This document shows, piece after piece, positions 5,766-9,037 of a stretch of DNA of 9,037 bases. A model generated the notes under the pieces. That model made no database searches, was not told the DNA's origin, and was given only the letters and a program-made list of their open reading frames with translations. Positions within the stretch are counted from its first letter, which is position 1. Each line of letters begins with the position of its first letter. Location of the stretch: NCBI GenBank assembly GCA_902475455.1, contig CABRZO010000097.1, positions 1 to 9,037 on the forward strand. Direction: 5' to 3'. The stretch is from an uncultured Eubacteriales bacterium (GTDB lineage Bacteria; Bacillota; Clostridia; Oscillospirales; Oscillospiraceae). A program made the translations under genes and the position numbers.

Positions 5766-5984
5766 ATGGCAAGGAAATGGGTGGCTGTCTACAACGAAGA
5801 GGACATGCCCTACGGTGACGAGATCCGCATTTCCATTGAAGGCGTGGAGTGCGGCTTTGTGGCGATCCCGGAAAACGGCGACGATCTGGGGCTTTATCCC
5901 GCCGACACGGAGGAGGAGGCCCGGGACGATCTGGCCTACATGTTCGCCGGCTACGACACCTTCCGCTGGCTGGACGAGGACTGA
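5766..5984 (+). CDS. Hypothetical very acidic 72-residue protein
   Basis: I do not recognise a family. The 72 residues include 20 Asp/Glu against 5 Lys/Arg, plus several aromatic residues, and no signal peptide, membrane segment or cysteine motif (one Cys only). The middle (EIRISIEGVECGFVAIPENG) reads like paired beta strands, and the end (TEEEARDDLAYMFAGYDTF) like a helix, so a small soluble alpha/beta fold is plausible. The gene is real by context: its own promoter (5699-5727), a strong ribosome site AAGGGGG seven bases before the ATG, and a perfect-stem terminator 46 bases after the stop make it a complete single-gene unit. Its codon use looks like that of its neighbours. A link to malQ or to aro regulation is possible only by position. 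Confidence 0.8.
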   Translation: MARKWVAVYNEEDMPYGDEIRISIEGVECGFVAIPENGDDLGLYPADTEEEARDDLAYMFAGYDTFRWLDED

Positions 5985-6030
5985 GCCCGCAAGGGTTGCT
6001 CCCCGTCTAAACATCACCCCATCAATTCAG

Positions 6031-6061
6031 GCGCTGCGCAGAAACTGCGCAGCGCTTTTTT
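6031..6061 (+). terminator. Intrinsic terminator after the 72-residue gene
   Basis: GCGCTGCGCAG (6031-6041) and CTGCGCAGCGC (6045-6055) form a perfect 11-bp stem with an AAA loop, followed by six T (6056-6061). The opposite strand has no U-run, so it acts on plus-strand transcription and separates this gene from malQ. Confidence 0.93.
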
Positions 6062-6072
6062 ATGCGCCGGAT

Positions 6073-6101
6073 TTGACAGCCGGAACCTGACTTTTTATAA
6101 T
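6073..6101 (+). promoter_or_regulatory. Fully consensus sigma-A promoter of malQ
   Basis: TTGACA (6073-6078), a 17-bp spacer and TATAAT (6096-6101) match the consensus at all twelve positions. The predicted start is near 6108, giving a 5' leader of about 60 bases. That leader holds a small hairpin, TGCGG (6110-6114) with CCGCA (6122-6126). No clear cre site for CcpA was seen around the promoter. Confidence 0.93.
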
Positions 6102-6150
6102 AGAGTCATTGCGGCGGAACCCCGCATCCCCGCCGGCATAAACTAGAGAG

Positions 6151-6158
6151 AGAAAGGA
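6151..6158 (+). promoter_or_regulatory. Ribosome binding site of malQ (start choice)
   Basis: AGAAAGGA (6151-6158) ends four bases before an in-frame TTG (6163) and ten bases before the ATG (6169). The ATG is preferred because homologues begin with a short stretch before RSSGILLH, although its spacing is slightly long. The site also touches an out-of-frame ATG (6158) that opens a two-codon frame, ATG CTT TGA. Confidence 0.6.
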
Positions 6159-6168
6159 TGCTTTGACC

Positions 6169-7665
6169 ATGTTTCCACGTTCCAGCGGTATTCTATTGCA
6201 CCTGACCAGCCTGCCCGGCCCCTACGGCATCGGCACCATGGGGGAAAACGCCCGTGCCTTTGTGGAATTCCTTCAGCAGGCGGGCCAGAGCTACTGGCAG
6301 ATCCTCCCCCTGGTCCCCACCGGGGAGGGCAACTCCCCCTACATGTCCCCCTCCTCCGCCGCCGGCAATCCCTGGCTTATTGACCCGGAGCTGCTGGCCC
6401 GGGAAGGGCTGCTGACTTCGGAGGAGCTGGAAAGCGCAAAAATCCCCAATCCTGACCGGGTGGATTTCAACTTTTTGGCCGAGACCCGGCTGCCCCTGCT
6501 GAAAAAGGCCTTTGACCGCCGGACCCCGGAACAGGCCCAGGCCGCGGAGCAGTTCTCCCGGGAGCACGCCGACTGGCTGCCGGACTATGCCCTGTTCATG
6601 GCCTGTCACGAGCACTTCGGCAAGCCCCTGTCCGACTGGCCCGACAAGGCGCTGGTGGGCCGCAAGCCCGCCGCCTTGGAAAAATATCGCAAGCTGCTCA
6701 AGGAGGAAGTGGCGTTTCACACCTTCCTGCAATACCTGTTCTTCACCCAGTGGCAGGCCCTGAAGGAGTACGCCAACCAGCGGGGTGTCAAGATCATCGG
6801 CGACATCCCCTTCTATGTCTCCGGGGACTCGGTGGATGTGTGGGTGCGCCCGGAGCTGTTCCAGGTGGGCCAGGACTGCCGGGCCAAGCTGGTGGCGGGG
6901 GTCCCCCCGGATCTGTTCACCGACGAGGGCCAGTACTGGGGCAATCCCCTCTATAACTGGGACATTCATAAGGCTGAAAATTACGCTTGGTGGTGCGGCC
7001 GGATCCGCCAATCCATGGCCTTCTATGATGTGATCCGCATCGACCACTTCCGGGGCTTTGACTCCTACTGGGAAATCCCCTTCGGGGCCAAATCCGCTAA
7101 AGAGGGCTGCTGGCGCCCCGGCCCCGGCAACGATCTGCTGGAGGCCTTCCGCACCCAGGTGCCCGAGGCGGAGTTCATTGCCGAGGACCTGGGGGATCTG
7201 ACCCCCTCCGCCATCGAGTTTGTCAAGAACTCCGGTCTGCCCGGCATGCGGGTGCTCACCGACGCCTTCAACGACCTGGGCGGTCACTCCTCCTTCCTGC
7301 CCCACAGATGCATTCGAGGCGCTGTCATCTACACCGGCACCCACGACACCCCCACCTTTGTGGAATGGCTCTTTGCCATTGCCTCCGAGGACCAGCGGCG
7401 GTACGCCATTGACTATCTGCGGCTGCGGGATGACGAGGGCTACGGCTGGGGCGTCATTGCCGGGGCCTGGGGCAGTGTGTGCAGGCTGGCCATGGCTCCC
7501 CTCCAGGATGTGCTGGGGTTGGGAGGCGACGCCCGGATGAATCTGCCCGGCTCCATGGGGGAACACAACTGGAGCTGGCGGGTGCGCCGGGAGGCCTTTA
7601 ATGCAGACGTGGCCAAAAAACTGCGTCATCTGACCTGGCTCTACGGTCGGCTGCATCAATCATAA
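6169..7665 (+). CDS. malQ: 4-alpha-glucanotransferase (amylomaltase, GH77)
   Basis: Cytoplasmic disproportionating enzyme that moves alpha-1,4-glucan segments between maltodextrins, releasing glucose and making longer chains for phosphorylase. From the ATG at 6169 it has 498 residues, the usual size of the short bacterial GH77 enzymes. Seen in order are RSSGILLHLTSLPGPYGIG near the N-terminus, GDIPFYVSGDSVDVW (~211-225), the donor loop PPDLFTDEGQYWGNPLYNW (~246-264), IRIDHFRG with nucleophile D292, AEDLG with acid/base E339, TGTHDTPT with D393, and the C-terminal RMNLPG...NWSWR block. These residues match T. aquaticus D293, E340 and D395. A TTG start six bases upstream would add two residues. 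The gene stands alone between its own promoter and a terminator; no other maltose or glycogen gene is in the window. Confidence 0.96.
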   Translation: MFPRSSGILLHLTSLPGPYGIGTMGENARAFVEFLQQAGQSYWQILPLVPTGEGNSPYMSPSSAAGNPWLIDPELLAREGLLTSEELESAKIPNPDRVDFNFLAETRLPLLKKAFDRRTPEQAQAAEQFSREHADWLPDYALFMACHEHFGKPLSDWPDKALVGRKPAALEKYRKLLKEEVAFHTFLQYLFFTQWQALKEYANQRGVKIIGDIPFYVSGDSVDVWVRPELFQVGQDCRAKLVAGVPPDLFTDEGQYWGNPLYNWDIHKAENYAWWCGRIRQSMAFYDVIRIDHFRGFDSYWEIPFGAKSAKEGCWRPGPGNDLLEAFRTQVPEAEFIAEDLGDLTPSAIEFVKNSGLPGMRVLTDAFNDLGGHSSFLPHRCIRGAVIYTGTHDTPTFVEWLFAIASEDQRRYAIDYLRLRDDEGYGWGVIAGAWGSVCRLAMAPLQDVLGLGGDARMNLPGSMGEHNWSWRVRREAFNADVAKKLRHLTWLYGRLHQS

Positions 7666-7675
7666 CCGAAAAATG

Positions 7676-7705
7676 AAGGGCGTGCTGCCATAGCAGCACG
7701 CCCTT
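7676..7705. terminator. Bidirectional terminator between malQ and the Xaa-Pro peptidase gene
   Basis: AAGGGCGTGCTGC (7676-7688) and GCAGCACGCCCTT (7693-7705) form a perfect 13-bp stem with a CATA loop. A T-rich stretch (ACTATTTT) follows on the plus strand, and the minus strand continues into CATTTTTCGG. It can therefore end transcripts from both converging genes: malQ stops 10 bases before it and the peptidase 15 bases beyond it. Confidence 0.9.
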
Positions 7706-7720
7706 ACTATTTTCAGAAAA

Positions 7721-8788
7721 TCAGAGCACAATGAGCTCCTTGGGGGACTGGGTGATATCGATGCAGCCATCCTCCGTCAGCAGGATGACATCCTCAATGC
7801 GGACGCCGAAGCGGCCCGGCAGATAGATACCCGGCTCCGCGGAGACGGCGCAGTGCAGGGGCATGGGCTCCTTGTTGGCGGGACGGGCGCCGGGATCCTC
7901 GTGGATCTCCAGGCCCAGGGAGTGGCCGAAGCCATGGCCGAAGTACTCGCCGTAACCGGCGGCCCGGATCACATCATGGGCGGCGTTGTGGATGTCGCAG
8001 CCCGGCACACCAGCTTTGGCAACAGCGATACCTGCCTTCTGGGCCTCCAGAACGGTATTGTAGACCTTCACCATCTCCTCAGTGGGCTGGCCCACACAGA
8101 TGGTGCGGGTCATGTCGGAGCAGTAGCCCTCCACCATGCAGCCGAAATCCATGGTGACAAACTCCCCGGTACCCACCTTCCGCTTGGTGGGGATGGCGTG
8201 GGGCATGCTGCCGTTGGGGCCGGAGGCCACAATGGGGTCGAAAGAGTTTTTCCGGGCGCCATAGGTCATCATCAGATAGGTGAGCCGGGCGGCAATCTCG
8301 TTTTCCGTGACGCCGGGCTTGATGAAGTTCAGAATCTCGGTGAAGGCCTTATCGGTGCAAGCCTGAGCCCGGCGCATATAGCCCAGTTCCTCCTCATCCT
8401 TCTGGGCCCTCAGATCGGTGAGCAGCTTCTGGGCGCTGACCAGCTCCACATCCCCGGGCATGGCGGCACGGATCCGGTCAAAGTCCCCCACGCTGAGATA
8501 GCCCTCCTCAATGCCCAGGGTCTTGATACCCTCGGCCTTGACGTGCTCCACCGCCAGATCCAGATGGCCCTTACCAGCGCCAATCATAGTCATTTCCACG
8601 TCCTGAATGGCGGCGGCCGCCTCAATATAACGGCTGTCGGTGGTGTAGTAGTTCTTGTGGGGGGTGACCAGCACATAGCCCTCCCCGTGGAAGCCGGTGG
8701 CATAGTATTCGCCAGGCTCGCTGGTGATCAGCAGCGCGTCCAGTTGATAGTCAGGCAGCTTGGCGGCAATTTGTTTCAGATGATTCAT
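7721..8788 (-). CDS. M24B-family Xaa-Pro peptidase (aminopeptidase P / prolidase type)
   Basis: Cytoplasmic metallopeptidase that removes an N-terminal residue in front of proline or splits Xaa-Pro dipeptides. The 355 residues are typical of the short Firmicute form (YqhT-like). Residues 1-~128 form the N-terminal creatinase-like domain, and ~135-355 the pita-bread catalytic domain. The five dinuclear metal ligands are visible: D214 (MDFGCMVEG), D225 (CSDMTRT), H289 (GHGFGHSLG), E318 (SAEPGIY) and E332 (RIEDVI); H197 (SMPHAIP) and H296 are the usual active-site histidines. Aminopeptidase P and prolidase cannot be told apart from sequence alone, so no symbol is given. The ATG at 8788 overlaps the upstream stop as ATGA, and AGGAGG lies ten bases before it. 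In many Firmicutes efp follows such a gene; here a terminator does. Confidence 0.93.
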   Translation of the reverse strand: MNHLKQIAAKLPDYQLDALLITSEPGEYYATGFHGEGYVLVTPHKNYYTTDSRYIEAAAAIQDVEMTMIGAGKGHLDLAVEHVKAEGIKTLGIEEGYLSVGDFDRIRAAMPGDVELVSAQKLLTDLRAQKDEEELGYMRRAQACTDKAFTEILNFIKPGVTENEIAARLTYLMMTYGARKNSFDPIVASGPNGSMPHAIPTKRKVGTGEFVTMDFGCMVEGYCSDMTRTICVGQPTEEMVKVYNTVLEAQKAGIAVAKAGVPGCDIHNAAHDVIRAAGYGEYFGHGFGHSLGLEIHEDPGARPANKEPMPLHCAVSAEPGIYLPGRFGVRIEDVILLTEDGCIDITQSPKELIVL

Positions 8789-9037
8789 TTTCTTTTGACC
8801 TCCTGAACATAAAGTGTTTTCATTTCCAGAGCGTCCTCGCTCTGGGTGCCGGCAGACTCACAAATAAAGGAGGGACTCCAGTCCCGCCGGGCCACCGCAG
8901 CGGCCAGCGGGACAAAATCCGGGCCCCAGCCCTCATCCTCAAAACAGAGGTGGCGGTACTCGCCCCCTTTGGGAGTAAATTCAATGTGGGAGAAGTGGCT
9001 GTGGAACCGGCTTGCCCGGTCTGTTCCCAGCACCTGC
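8785..9037 (-). CDS. Endonuclease IV-like TIM-barrel protein, C-terminal part (cut by window edge)
   Basis: The frame is open to the right edge and only the last 84 or so codons are seen. A GTG at 9033 could be read as a start, but a coding frame with family-like residues continues past it, so it is most likely an internal valine. The fragment has FHSHFSHIEFTPKGGEYRHL followed by FEDEGWGPDF and then ICESAGTQSEDALEMK. This resembles the last strands of the AP endonuclease family 2 / xylose isomerase-like TIM barrel, in particular the deoxyribonuclease IV-like proteins of Clostridia. The His residues of HSHFSH and the Glu of CESAG sit where metal ligands are expected. DNA repair is therefore a possible role, but without the N-terminal ligands a sugar-phosphate isomerase-like role cannot be excluded. 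Its stop overlaps the peptidase start by 4 bp, so the two are co-transcribed. Confidence 0.75.
   Translation of the reverse strand, partial: QVLGTDRASRFHSHFSHIEFTPKGGEYRHLCFEDEGWGPDFVPLAAAVARRDWSPSFICESAGTQSEDALEMKTLYVQEVKRK

Noticed and set aside
5530..6090. A 186-codon plus-strand frame
   Set aside because: It spans the divergent promoters, the 72-residue gene in another frame and the terminator hairpin. It has no family-like sequence.
6193..7659. A 488-codon minus-strand frame opposite malQ, and a 317-codon plus-strand frame opposite the peptidase (7853-8806)
   Set aside because: Both are antisense shadows. The malQ and M24 catalytic residues lie on the other strand and no motif is seen in these.
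9031..9033. GTG as the true start of the right-edge gene
   Set aside because: The frame stays open to the window edge and an 82-residue product would be only the tail of the TIM-barrel family, so the GTG is most likely an internal valine codon.
1..9037. CRISPR array, insertion sequence, tRNA, rRNA or prophage signals
   Set aside because: No repeat-spacer pattern, transposase-like frame, terminal inverted repeats or structural RNA sequence was seen.

Overview
The window looks like chromosomal DNA of a fairly GC-rich, low-copy Firmicute, most likely an Oscillospiraceae/Ruminococcaceae-type gut Clostridia (inference). The reasons are the consensus sigma-A promoters, strong AGGAGG-type ribosome sites, rho-independent terminators, a Thermotoga/Clostridia-type DAHP synthase and the aro gene order. 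No mobile element, CRISPR array, tRNA or rRNA was seen.

Left part, minus strand, 5678 down to 1: an aromatic amino acid operon. In transcription order it runs promoter, long leader RNA, aroF (DAHP synthase), aroB (3-dehydroquinate synthase), aroA (EPSP synthase), aroC (chorismate synthase) and pheA (chorismate mutase-prephenate dehydratase, cut by the left window edge). These supply the entry step, the ring closure, the last two steps to chorismate and the branch to phenylpyruvate. The genes are packed with overlaps or short gaps. The middle steps (aroD/aroQ, aroE, aroK) are not in the window.

The most interesting stretch is the leader, about 5403-5644. It encodes a previously unlisted 30-residue peptide (5619-5527, minus strand) with a good ribosome site and the core YYGFFFGW, which contains all three aromatic amino acids. 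Behind its stop codon lies a segment that can pair with the 5' half of a strong intrinsic terminator just before aroF. This is the layout of ribosome-mediated (trp-type) attenuation, apparently tuned to Tyr, Phe and Trp together, as suits an operon making their shared precursor. Firmicutes more often use T-box or TRAP control for such genes, and no T-box signature is visible here.

Middle, plus strand: a promoter divergent from the aro promoter drives a 72-residue very acidic protein of unknown function, closed by a perfect-stem terminator. A fully consensus promoter (TTGACA, 17 bp, TATAAT) then drives a single-gene malQ unit (4-alpha-glucanotransferase).

Right part, minus strand: a bidirectional terminator separates malQ from a convergent pair. 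The upstream gene is the C-terminal end of an endonuclease IV-like TIM-barrel protein (cut by the right edge). It overlaps by 4 bp an M24-family Xaa-Pro peptidase. The long open frames opposite aro, malQ and the peptidase are shadows of GC-rich genes.
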